A stretch of 64,000 bases of DNA from Cyprinodon diabolis (lineage: Eukaryota > Chordata > Actinopteri > Cyprinodontiformes > Cyprinodontidae). This document shows, piece by piece, positions 10,372 through 21,215 of the stretch (position 1 is the first letter of the stretch; each line of letters starts with the position of its first letter). The translations under genes and the position numbers were made by a program. The stretch spans positions 19,343 to 83,342 of the forward strand of contig JARPUW010000506.1 of the NCBI GenBank assembly GCA_030533445.1, given 5' to 3'. The notes under the pieces were generated by a model. It was not told the DNA's origin. It made no database searches and saw only the letters and a program-made list of their open reading frames with translations.

Positions 10372-11976
10372 CAGTGGGGCAAAAAAGTATTTAGTCAGCC
10401 ACCAATAGTGCAAGTTCTCCCACTTAAAAAGATGAGAGAGGCCGGTAATTTTCATCATAGATATACCTCAACTATGAGAGACAAAGTGAGAAAAAAAAAT
10501 CCAGAAAATCACATTGTCTGATTTTTAAAGAATTTATTTGCAAAATATGGTGGAAAATAAGTATTTGGTCAATAACAAAAGTTCATCTCAATACTTTGTT
10601 ATATACCCTTTGTTGGCAATGACAGAGATCAAACATTTTCTGTAAGTCTTCACAAGGTTTTCACACACTGTTGCTGGTATTTTGGCCCATTCCTCCATGC
10701 AGATCTCCTCTAGAGCAGTGATGTTCTGGGGCTGTTGCTGGGCAACACGGACTTCAACTCCCTCCAAAGATTTTCTATGGGGTTGAGATCTGGAGACTGG
10801 CTAGGCCACTCCAGGACCTTGAAATGCTTCTTACGAAGCCACTCCTTCGTTACCCGGGCGGTGTGTTTGGGATCATTGTCATGCTGAAAGACCCAGCCAC
10901 GTTTCATCTTCAATGCCCTTGCTGATGGAAGGAGGTTTTCACTCAAAATGTGACGATACATGGCCCCATTCATTCTTTCCTTCACACGGATCAGTCATCC
11001 TGGTCCCTTAGCAGAAAAACAGCCCCAAAGCATGATGTTTCCACCCCCATGCTTCACTGTAGGTATGGTGTTCTTTGGATGCAACTCAGCATTCTCTCTC
11101 CTCCAAACATGACGAGTAGAGTTTTTACCAAAAAGATCTATTTTGGTTTCATCTGACCATATGATATTCTCCCAGTCATCGTCTGGATCATCCAAATGCT
11201 CTCTAGCAAACTTGAGACGGGCCTTGACATGTACTGGCTTAAGCAGGGGGACACGTCTGGCACTGCAGGATTTGAGTCCCTGGTGGCGTAGTGTGTTACT
11301 GATGGTAGCCTTTGTTACTTTGGTCCCAGCTCTCTGCAGGTCATTCACTAGGTCCCCCCGTGTGGTTCTGGGATTTTTACTCACCGTTCTTGTGATCATT
11401 TTGACCCCACCGGGTGAGATCTTGCGTGGAGCCCCAGATCGAGGAAGATTATCAGTGGTCTTGTATGTTTTCCATTTTCTAATAATTGATCCCACAGTTG
11501 ATTTCTTCACACCAAGCTGTTTACCTATTGCAGATTCAGACTTCCCAGCCTGGTGCAGGTCTATAATTTTGTTTCGGGTGTCCTTTGACAGCTCTCTAGT
11601 TTTGGCCATGGTGGAGTTTAGAGTGTGACTGTTTGAGGTTGTGGACAGGTGTCTTTTATACTGATAACGGGTTCAAACAGGTGCCATTAATGAAGGTAAC
11701 GAGTGGAGGACAGAGGAGCCTCTTACAGAAGAAGTTACAGGTCTGTGAGAGCCAGAAATCTTGCTTGTTTGGAACTGACCAAATACTTATTTTCCACCAT
11801 ATTTTGCAAATAAATTCTTTAAAAATCAGACAATGTGATTTTCTGGATTTTTTTTCTCTCATTTTGTCTCTCATAGTTGAGGTATATCTATGATGAAAAT
11901 TACCGGCCTCTCTCATCTTTTTGAGTGGGAGAACTTGCACTATTGGTGGCTGACTAAATACTTTTTTGCCCCACTG
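10372..11976 (-). mobile_element. Tc1-like DNA transposon nested in LINE 3' UTR (copy 1)
   Basis: This 1,605-bp element is bounded by TA on both sides, with outer ends CAGTGGGGCAAAAAAGTATT and its inverse. The terminal inverted repeats are about 200 bp with a few mismatches. It carries a transposase remnant on the minus strand. It sits inside the 3' UTR of the surrounding L2-type LINE, so it inserted later than the LINE. The exact duplicate is at 27219-28823. Confidence 0.95.
10588..11609 (-). pseudogene. Tc1-like transposase, nonsense and frameshift
   Basis: The minus-strand reading starts [20 protein letters not shown] with a paired-type helix-turn-helix N-terminus. It continues to the catalytic segments IIWSDET, HDNDPKH and [11 protein letters not shown] (DDE triad of the Tc1 family, about 34 residues between the second D and E). 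A TGA interrupts the frame at about 10995 after AKGPG, and a one-base frameshift occurs at about 10745 after WRELK. The original C-terminus resumes in another frame and ends at 10588. The transposase is therefore inactive. Both tandem copies share both lesions, so these predate the large duplication. Confidence 0.92.
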
Positions 11977-12587
11977 TAAGGAAAACCAGTTGATTGCATT
12001 GACTCATTGACTCAAATACAATCCCTCACACTAAGCATGCTTGCAGCGACAGTGGAGAGGAAAAACTCCCTTTGAACAGGAAGAAACCTCCAGCAGAACC
12101 AGGCTCAGTGCGAGCGGCCATCTGCCGAGGCCGACTGGGCCTCAAGGAGACAGAAGCAGAGATACAAAAAGCAGCTGTAAAAGGCGGCCCCGTCCAGGAA
12201 ACACACAGCCAGGCAGACGAGCTCCAAGGCAGCTCCCATGCCAGAGGATGAAGAGAGCACATCCACCCAGCCACGGCCAGAGAAACAGGACCACACTGGA
12301 AAACAGGCCGATCTCCAACATCTACAAACAAGGGTGTTGATGGAAGCAGCACAGCTGATGTTTCTTTCCTGGATGACGTCACAGCCAAACAGGAACAGAC
12401 GAGGCAAAGCTACTCTGAGGAAAAGCAGAGAGAGCAGAAGGTTAGAGATTGAACTAACAGATTCTGCAGAATAGGAGAACAGAGAGAGAATGAAGCAGAA
12501 AGATGAAATGGGGGTCCCTATGTCCTCCAGCAGTCTAAGCCTATAGCAGCATAACTTTAAAGACAGCTCAGGATAACCTGAGCCACC

Positions 12588-15565
12588 CTAACTATAAGCT
12601 TTATCAAAAAGGAAAGTTTTAAGCCTAGCCTTAAAAGTAGACAGGGTGTCTGCCTCACAGACTAAAACTGGTAGTTGGTTCCACAGGAGAGGAGCCTGAT
12701 AACTAAAAGATCTGCCTCCCATTCTACTTTTAGAAGTTCTAGGAACCACTAGTAAACCTGCAGATTGAGAGCGAAGTGCTCTGTTAGGAACATAAGGAAC
12801 AATCAGATCTCTGATATAAGATGGAGCTTGGCCATTTAAGGCTTTATATGTGAGAAGGAGGATTTTAAATTCTATTCTGGATTTAACAAGAAGCCAATGA
12901 AGAGAAGCCAGGATAGGAGAGATATGATCTCTCTTTTTCATTTTCATCAGAACTCTGGCTGCAGCATTTTGGATCAGCTGAAGGCTTTTAACTACAGTTT
13001 GTGGACTTCCTGATAGTAAAGAATTACAATAGTCCAGCCTTGAAGTAACAAATGCATGGACTAGTTTCTCAGCATCACCCCTGGACAGGAGATTTCTAAT
13101 TTTTGCAATATTCCTCAGATGAAAGAAGGAAATTCTAGAAACCTCTTTGATCTGGGATTTAAATGACAGGTCCTGATTAAAAACAACACCAAGATTTTTT
13201 ACTTTATTATCTGAAATCAGTTTAATCCCATCCAAATGAAGTGACTGGCTAATCAGCTTCTTTTTCAGAGACTCTGGTCCAAAGACTATAACTTCTGTTT
13301 TGTCTGCATTCAGAAGCAGAAAGTTAAGAGTCATCCAGGTTTTTATGTCTTCAAGACATGCCTGTAATCTATGTAATGGGTTAGCTTCATCTGGATTATA
13401 GACAGATATAGCTGGGTATCATCAGCATAACAGTGGAAATTAATCCCATGCTGTCTAATAACTCTACCAATTGGGAGCATGTATAAAGTAAAGAGAATTG
13501 GTCCTAGCACTGATCCCTGTGGTACTCCACAGGTAACCTTTGAGCGTGTTGAAGATCTATCATTAACATAAACAAACTGAATTCGATCAGATAGATAAGA
13601 TTTAAACCAGTCTAGTGCTGTTCCTTTAATTCCAACAAAATATTCAAGTCTTTCTAAAAGAATATTATGGTCAACTGTATCAAATGCAGCACTAAGATCC
13701 AACAGGACAAGCACAGATACGAGTCCATTATCTGAGGCCATGAGAATATCATTAGTGACTTTCACCAGAGCTGTTTCAGTGCTATGATGAGCTCTAAAGC
13801 CAGACTGAAACTCTTCAAAAAGTTCATTATGGTGTAAGTGGTCGCAAACTTGTTTGGCAACTACTTTCTCAAGAATTTTGGATAAGAAAGGAAGATTGGA
13901 TATAGGTCTATAATTAACCAAGTCATCTGGGTCAAGAGACGGTTTCTTAAGCAGAGGTTTAATTACAGCAACCTTAAAAGCTTTAGGTACATATCCCTGT
14001 AACAGAGATAGATTAATCACATCTAAAATGGAGGAGGAGATCAAAGGGAATACCTCCTTAAATAACCTGGTTGGAACTGGATCTAACATACAAGTTGAAG
14101 GCTTAGATGAAGACAATAATTTTGCTAATTCAGAAAGTTCAACTGGATCAAAGCAGTCTAAACCCGGTTCAGATTCCATGACTACCTCAGGTACAATCGC
14201 GGATAGAGGAGTGCTTATGATCTTATTTTTAATAAGATCAATCTTATTTATAAAGAATCCCATAAAATCATTGCTGCTAAGAGCAGGTGGAATGGACGGT
14301 TCAACAGAGCTATGGCTCTGGGTGAGTTTGGCAACTGTATTAAAAAGAAATCTAGGATTATTCTTATTCTCCTCTATTAATGAGGAGAAGTATGCTGCTC
14401 TTGCTTTACAAAGGGTCCTCTTATACAGCAGTAAACCATTTTTCCAGACTAGGAAGGACTCCTGCAGGCCTGTGGAGCGATATTTTCTCTCCAGTTTCCT
14501 AGCATTTTGCTTCAAAGTGCACAGCTCTGCATTAAACCAAGGAGCCAGCTTTCTATTTTCAACGGTTTTCATTTTCAAGGGAGCTGCGTTGTCTAAGGCA
14601 GTACGCAGAGAACTAGCAACCCCATCAACAAAATCATCAACCTGTGAAGGGGAATAAGCTATGCTTTTGCACTCTGCAGCACTGCTCAGCGACACAGAGG
14701 AGAGAGAAAGTGAAGCAGATTCTTTAAAATTTATAACTGCACCATCTGATAAAGATCTACTAAAATTGAACCTTCTTTTGGGGGAGGAGAACTCTGTTAA
14801 AGTAATCCTGAAGGTTATTAGAAAGTGGTCAGAGAGGACAGGGTTGTGAGGAAATACTGTTATTTCTTCACATTCTATGCCTTATGTCAGCACAAGATCC
14901 AAAGTATGAAGATGAGAATGTGTGGGACTATTCACATTTTGAACAAAGCCAATAGTGTCTAAGATAGCATTAAAGGCTGCTCTTAAGCTATCGCCTTCAA
15001 TGTCAGCATGGATGTTAAAATCTCCCACTATGATGACCCTGTCAGTATTTAATACCAAATCAGAAAGGAACTCTGAAAACTCATCTAAAAATTCAGAGTA
15101 AGGACCTGGCGGACGATACAAAGTTACAAAAAGAAGAGGTTTTCTTGCCTTGAAATTTGGATGAGGGAAATTAAGGGTTAAATGTTCAAAAGAGTTGTAG
15201 GTATTAACTGTTTTGGGAGTAATCAGTAAGTCAGACTGGAAGATTGTTGCTACTCCTCCTCCTCGCCCAGAACTTCTGGGTATGTGAAAATTTAAATAGC
15301 TTGAAGGAGTTGCCTTGTTTATGCTCACATAATCCTCTTGCTGCAGCCAGGTTTCTGTAAGGCAAAACAAGTCAATGTGATTATCACAAATCAAGTCATT
15401 AACTAGCAGACTTTTAGAGGAAAGAGATCTTATGTTAAACAGACCGCATTTAATTGTTTTAACTTTTTCCCCAATTGGAGTTATTTTGATTTTAATTAGA
15501 TTATCATGATTTACTCCTTTGGGAATCTTTGCTAATTTATTAGATTTTGGTCGTGGGCAAGACAC
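12588..15565 (-). pseudogene. L2-type LINE ORF2 (endonuclease-RT), broken
   Basis: The minus-strand product has an endonuclease domain ([25 protein letters not shown]) at 14882-15565, followed by a TAA at about 14882-14884. The frame continues after that stop through a linker and the reverse transcriptase at 13343-14695 ([40 protein letters not shown]). A one-base frameshift near 13400 follows, then the C-terminal region at 12588-13334 ending LFDKAYS. One nonsense and one frameshift make it non-autonomous, though otherwise it is well preserved. The copy 2 equivalent is 29435-32412 with the same lesions. Confidence 0.9.
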
Positions 15566-15624
15566 TGTCTGGATGGAGTAAAGAGTGGGTAAAGAAGCTG
15601 CTTCCTGGTCTGCACCCTGGGTGG

Positions 15625-16347
15625 TCAGGGTTTTGGAGGACTAATAAATGTGGCCAGATTCCTAGAAAGAAGAGCTGCACCATCCAAAGTGGGATGGATG
15701 CCGTCTCTCCGAATCAGACCAGGCTTTCCCCAAAAGGATTGCCAATTATTAATGTAGCCCACGTTGTTTTCAGGACACCACCTAGACAACCAGCGGTTGA
15801 ATGACGACATGCGGCTAAACATGTCATTACTGGTCAGATCAGGGAGGGGACCAGAGAAAATTACGGAGTCCGACATTTTTTTGGCAAACTTACACACCGA
15901 AGCAACACTAATTTTAGTGACCTCCGATCGGCGTAACCGGGTGTCATTACCACCAGCGTGAATAACAATCTTACTGTATTTAACCTTATCCTTAGCCAGC
16001 AGTTTCAGGTAGGATTTGATGTCGCCCGTTCTGGCCCCCGGCAAACATTTGACTATGGTCCCTGGTGTCTCTAATGCCACGTTTCTGACTATGGAGCTGC
16101 CAATCACCAGAGTGGGCTTCTCAGTGGGTGTGTCACTGAGTGGGGAAAACCGGTTAGAAACGTGAACGGGTTGGTGGTGACCAGTGGGCAGAGATCCACG
16201 ACTACGCTTTCTGCGTACAGTTACCCAATCGCCTGGCTGCTCAGGCACTTTTGGAGGACAGCTGTTTGTTTCTGCCCTGTTTGCTCCTCCTCTTTGCAGG
16301 TTATGGTGATGTGGATCCTGAACCTTTCTATGCCCTGACCCTGACAT
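15625..16347 (-). CDS. L2-type LINE ORF1, SGNH-esterase protein (copy 1)
   Basis: This is an open frame of 240 codons. Block I is [10 protein letters not shown] with the likely nucleophile Ser, block III is HAGGND, and block V is RRDGIHPT with the Asp/His pair. These are the hallmarks of SGNH hydrolases found in ORF1 of some CR1/L2-group LINEs. The N-terminus is basic and Pro-rich (about residues 1-70), as expected for nucleic acid binding. It lies just 5' of ORF2 on the same strand with a gap of about 60 bp. The frame is unbroken although ORF2 is not. Confidence 0.85.
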   Translation of the reverse strand: MSGSGHRKVQDPHHHNLQRGGANRAETNSCPPKVPEQPGDWVTVRRKRSRGSLPTGHHQPVHVSNRFSPLSDTPTEKPTLVIGSSIVRNVALETPGTIVKCLPGARTGDIKSYLKLLAKDKVKYSKIVIHAGGNDTRLRRSEVTKISVASVCKFAKKMSDSVIFSGPLPDLTSNDMFSRMSSFNRWLSRWCPENNVGYINNWQSFWGKPGLIRRDGIHPTLDGAALLSRNLATFISPPKP

Positions 16348-16350
16348 TAA

Positions 16351-17410
16351 CCCTAAAGCTAACTGTTAGCTAACAGCTCAACAGGAGCAGAAAAATGTCC
16401 TCACTTTACAACAAGCGGTCCTCATTTTGGTGGTGAAATCAGAAAAATGGTGGTCACTCTGATGATCACACAGACACATCCAATCATTTGCTCTACCCCA
16501 CTGATACAGACACTTCCATCCATTCTAGTTTTTGTTAACCTGTGTTTGATCCTAAATCAATGTTTCTCTCTGCACCTTGTGGCATGGTCTCCAGTTTTTA
16601 GGACCCTGAGCCATAACACCCTGAAAATGAATGACAGGAAGTCCAGTTCATTTCCATCCTCCATGACTCTGCCAACTTCAGCTTTGCTTTCTATGTTAGG
16701 ATATGAACTGAAGGCTCCAAGTCCAAAGACCAACTCAGGAAAAGATTTATTAGAATAGAAGATATGAACTTTGTTTTCCAGCTGATTCTATCAAATTCTT
16801 CACAGAAATATCAACTGAACTATTTTAAAGACATCCTGTAGAATAACTAACCTGATGAAGGTTAGAAAGAGATCTAGAACCTTCTACCAGTGCTGACCCA
16901 GTTCTCCCTGAACTAGAACTGGTTCTGAACTGAAGCAGGTTCAGATCAACTGATTCATGTTCATAGTTCTCTACCTAAATATTCTGAACTCAGTTCACAG
17001 CTCCTACTGGAACTAGTTCTCCTTTATTTATCTTCATGTGCTGAAATAAAGTCCAAACATAAACAGGTAATGATGTCCTTCAGTAATCAGTGTCTGGATG
17101 ATCCAACAGCCCAGTGGTTCCCAGTCCTGGGTCTCATTTAGAAAACATTGGTAGGATCCAGACTAAAAGTTTATGTAAAATGGAGCAGGACAAAAAAAAT
17201 CCTGATTTCTAAAACTCTGTGAACAAAACCAAGCAGTTTTCCTTTCTAGATCCCAGCTGCAGCTCAAAGTTTGTGTCCAAGGCTCCACCTCATGTTCAGG
17301 CCTCTTCAAGCCTCCATCCAAGCAGAAATGGTCCATCAAAGCACAGCATGAATGTCATTGTGTCTTTAAATGAGCCAGCTGATCAATGTTACTTCATGGT
17401 TCTCTGGGCT
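16351..17410. other. Sequence between LINE and duplication edge, no gene seen
   Basis: There is no convincing coding region. A segment at about 16660-16718 is the left arm of an inverted repeat whose right arm exists only beside copy 2 (34313-34372), because copy 1 ends at 17410. Confidence 0.45.
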
Positions 17411-17804
17411 AGTTAGCAGCAGTCCTAAGAAAATACGGTTCAATCTGGTCAGGCCCAGCAGACTTTTTACAGTCTAGTCCTTGCAAAGCCTTCTGAACTT
17501 CATAAGCAGAAATACAGCTGAAATTAAAACTATTTGGACTCATATTTGAATCTGGAACAGTAATTGTAGGCCTACCTCTGCTAACATTTGCTGGAAGAGT
17601 TGACTGAGTAGCAATACCAGCATTGATGAAGTGCATGTTAAAAGTGTCTACCATATGTTGTTTATCCCTAATTTCTCCCTGACTAGTTACAATATATTCA
17701 GGGATAGTGGGAGGTGGCACATCGCCTGATGATGATTTTATTGCTTTCCAAAATTTCTTAGAAGTCAAAGGTTCATTTAAAAATATATTTTTTTCACTCA
17801 AACC
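17411..17804 (-). mobile_element. LINE reverse-transcriptase fragment at the duplication junction
   Basis: The minus strand reads the start of a non-LTR RT region: SKKFWKAIKSS, later ALQGLDCKKSAGPDQIEPYF (the K-S-A-G-P-D block). It is truncated at both ends. Positions 17411-17761 (351 bp) lie exactly between the two duplicated blocks. The open frame runs on to 17801, into the first 40 bp of copy 2. The clade is uncertain (CR1/L2/Rex1-like). It is not part of the L2-type element at 10.3-16.4 kb. Confidence 0.8.
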
Positions 17805-19204
17805 AGGTGAAACTCAAATGTCCACATGAGTTCTGGATAATGCAGATTGACAGATGAAAAAGCATTTTTTTAATCTTAAATGAAAAATGTTTTTATGCTT
17901 TTGGTATAATTGGGTAATATAAGTGGGTCACTCTGGCAGCTAAAGGCTTGATTTTGAGTCTTTATACTCCAGCTAACGAACTAAAAATCTATTTTTAAGG
18001 CTTTTCCCCAATAGCTCTAGATACTAGAATAGAATAGAAAATAAATTCCATTATTGTCCCACAATGGAGAAATTCTGGACTAGCTAGATCATGTAAAGGA
18101 AAGCTTACACTATGTTATGCTAGCTGGTTATAACTGACCCATGAGCTGCGAGGGTTAGCGTTAGCCTAAACTTTGTTCATTATCAACTTATTTTTATTGT
18201 TTATTTAGACATTGTCATTTTTTAAATCTCTATAAATTATTAAAAAGAAGAGCAACAGAATAAAATAACATTTCAAACTTCTGTTCTTTATTTAGAAGAC
18301 TCTGAGGGCCCCCCCATGTGGTCCTTGAGGGCACCGCGTTGGTGACCCCTGCGTTAGAGGAAGAAGAGCCAGGGGACTTTTATCTTCGCCAGTGGATTTC
18401 AATACTCTGCTAAGAGGAATATTTATTTCCAATATGCACTTAGCGTAGAAACAAACTGCATGAGCTTCAGATACAGATGGAAAAATTAGAGCTTTTATTT
18501 ATATTGTTTCACTGAGATTCTGGCCGTCTGAGCCGATACTGATATCTGCAATGCAGCTGGTTTTCTTCCAGTGATCTGAAATGGAAAAAAACAAATTGTC
18601 CAGTAGATAAGGGTGAATATATCGTTTTTTTACATCAATGACAGCTGGTGTAGTCTCTCCTAAGCTGGGATATTTTAACTGTAAACCCTTTATCTCCCTC
18701 TGTGACTTGGCGTCCTTCACCGTGCTCGCCGTTTATATTTTACTGCTCAGGTAGTCAGTGCGCCTTGTTGTTTGGCTCTTTTGTCTGTTCCATCCCTCTT
18801 AGTAGTGCTTTGTCATGTTTATCGAATGTAAGCAGAGTTGTTTTGGCTTGTTTTATCAGACACAACCGCCGTAATGTGATGTACGTTGGTTGAACTCAGT
18901 GGTTTTACGTAAATAAGTGGGTTGACCCTGGTTGGAAGTTCTCACTGTATGCCGATCGGAGCTGAGCCGTTTGAAGGCGACAGTAACCCTGGTCGCTCGC
19001 CGAGTCCTTTGGTCCGGGTTAACCCAGCCGCAGCATGGCCAATTCTTTGTTTCAGTATAGCTTGGACAAGAAAAGGCGAAGTTTGGAAAAGCGTTGATTA
19101 AACAGAGCTAGATAATAAAACATACCAATGTTTACGCTTCTTTGCCACAGAACCAGAACATCTGAAGACTAAAGAGGAGCTGAGGAGTAGTTGGAAGGAG
19201 AAGA

Positions 19205-21215
19205 ATGAAGGAGAATCGTGAGAGAAAAATTCAGATGAAGGATGAGAACCATGGGATGAAGATAGACGAGAACCATGGGATGAAGATAGACGAGAACCAT
19301 GGGATGAAGATAGACGAGAACCATGGGATGAAGATAGAGATCAGTGACATAAAGATTGAGGAGAACTGTGAGATGAAACAGAACCATGAGATGAAGACAG
19401 AGGTGAACCAAGAGAACCATGAGATGAAGAGTGAAATAAAGGAGGAAAACAATGAAATGAAGATTGAGGTGAACAAGGAGGAGAATGTTGATGTTAAAGT
19501 TGAGGAGTACCAGTGGCGAGAACTGGACCACCACATTCTGAATACGGCAAACTGGACTGAACCAGCTGCTTCCTCTCATCTACAGGTCAGTCTTCTGCTC
19601 CTTTTTTATTTCTACAGGAATCCAAAAAATGAAATGAAGAATAATGCAACAAGAACAGATTTGTCTGTGAAGATTCTCAGTCATCCAGGTCAGGATCAGG
19701 CCTGAAACGTTCATCTTAGGCAGCTGGACGTGAAGTTCCTAATATGAATATGAATGATGTCATTTTGTTTAAGAACAGTGGTTTCATTCTGCTTTCTCTT
19801 CAAGTTTCTAAAATTGTTGTATGGTTAGACTTGGAGGCAGCTGCTTATTTTCTTTTTCACTTTAGATGACTAAAACACAATAGCTTAAACCATCTGTCCC
19901 AGATGATGGCAAAAATGTTCTTGAGAAGATTCCAAAAAGAGCATTCCTGCTGTAAGATTCAATAAACACTTTAGAACCATTTGAAAACAACAGAGTAAAA
20001 ACTGCATTTGATCATTTTTCCTGATCAAATGGTGGTAGTACAGTGTGCAGGGTGTAAGGTCAATCTTGCTGTTCTGGTTTATCTTTGGACAGTTTTGGTT
20101 CGTGTTTAAGAGTCAGAATGATAAAACATATAAAGGGATAACTGATGTAACTGTCTCTGCAAAAAAAAAAAGTTTTTTAAACAAATTTGTGATTAGAGTG
20201 TCTATTATAACAATAGGTTATTTTTCAAATATTAAGCTGAAATACATTGATATCTTTCCATCTGTTGTTATAGACACATGAAGATCATCAACAGTCCGGT
20301 GTTCCCCTCACTGCACCGTCTGCAGAAACGGTTCACAGTCAGACTGGGGAAAAGAAATACAGCTGTGACCAATGTGGAGCATCCTTTCTCCATAAACGCT
20401 ATTTAAAGAGACATCAATGGAGTCACACCACGGAGAGACCATTCCGTTGTGACCAGTGTGGGGCAAGTTTTACATGCAAGTATCAACTAAAGAAGCACGA
20501 AAAAAATCACACTGGGGAGAGACCATTCACCTGTGCCCAGTGTGGAGCGAGTTTTAAAGACAAGTATGATTTAAAGTCACATGAAAAATGCCACTCTGGA
20601 GAAAAACCATACAGCTGTGACGAGTGTGGAGCAGCTTTTCAAAGGAAATATGGCTTAACTGTGCATCTGCGGATCCACACTGGAGAGAGACCGTACCGCT
20701 GTGACCAATGCGGACATACTTTTATAACTATATCTCTCTTAAAGATACATCAACGGCTCCATGCTGAACATAATCCATACAGCTGTGATCAGTGTGGATT
20801 AACTTTACAAACCCCGTATGGATTAAAGACCCACCTACAGCGCCACACTGGAGAGAGACCATTCCACTGTGACCAGTGTGATGCAAGTTTTCCAAGGAGT
20901 TATGATTTAAGGTTACATCAGATGATTCACACTGCTGAGAGACCATTCAGCTGTGACAAGTGTGAAGCAACATTTAAAACCAAACCTAATTTAACGAGAC
21001 ATCAAAAGATCCACACTGGAGAGAGACCGTGCCGCTGTGACCAATGTGAAGCAACTTTTCAAAGGAAGTATGATTTAAGGGTACATCAAAGGATCCACAC
21101 TGGAGAGAGACCGTACCGCTGTGATGGGTGTGGATCAGCTTTCCAAACGAAATCTAATCTGAAGGTGCATCAGCATCTCCACACTAGAGACCATGCAGCT
21201 GTGAAGGGAGATTAA
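19205..21215 (+). CDS. C2H2 zinc-finger protein, ten fingers, copy 2
   Basis: This is the exact second copy of the zinc-finger gene. Exons are 19205-19585 and 20274-21215, with the same donor, acceptor, four DENHGMKI repeats, ten fingers and the same unresolved frame conflict at the start of exon 1. The poly(A) signal is at 21376. No amino-acid difference from copy 1 was seen, so the two paralogues (if real) have not diverged. Confidence 0.8.

Larger units (their letters stand above)
10258..16350 (-). mobile_element. L2-type LINE, near full length, split by a Tc1 element (copy 1)
   Basis: This is a minus-strand non-LTR retrotransposon. The 5' side (high coordinates) has ORF1 with an SGNH esterase domain. 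ORF2 follows with endonuclease, reverse transcriptase ([19 protein letters not shown]) and a C-terminal region ending at 12588. The 3' UTR runs to a GGCGCTATATAAATAAA block and a TTGAA-type tail at 10258-10275. The 3' UTR is interrupted by the Tc1-like element at 10372-11976. Without the insert it is about 4.5 kb. The 5' boundary near 16350 is approximate. Assignment to the L2/CR1 group rests on the esterase ORF1, the RT motif style and the 3' tail. Confidence 0.88.
915..17410 (+). repeat. Large tandem duplication, copy 1 (16,496 bp)
   Basis: This block is repeated at 17762-34257 with a constant offset of 16,847 bp. Landmarks checked across the block (zinc-finger exons, hairpin, LRR exon, LINE and Tc1 frames) keep the same spacing and identical translations, and an 11-A run near 3314 has the same length in both. 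Left of 915 the sequences differ (CGAT|AAGTCA here, TTAG|AAGTCA in copy 2). Right of 17410 they differ again (CTGGGCT|AGTTAG here, CTGGGCT|GCATCT in copy 2). Near-zero divergence means either a very recent duplication or a false duplication in the assembly. Confidence 0.97.

Noticed and set aside
11143..11628. 161-codon plus-strand frame over the Tc1 element
   Set aside because: It is antisense to the transposase remnant, whose family motifs are on the minus strand.
14028..14657. 209-codon plus-strand frame in the LINE
   Set aside because: Antisense shadow of the L2-type ORF2.
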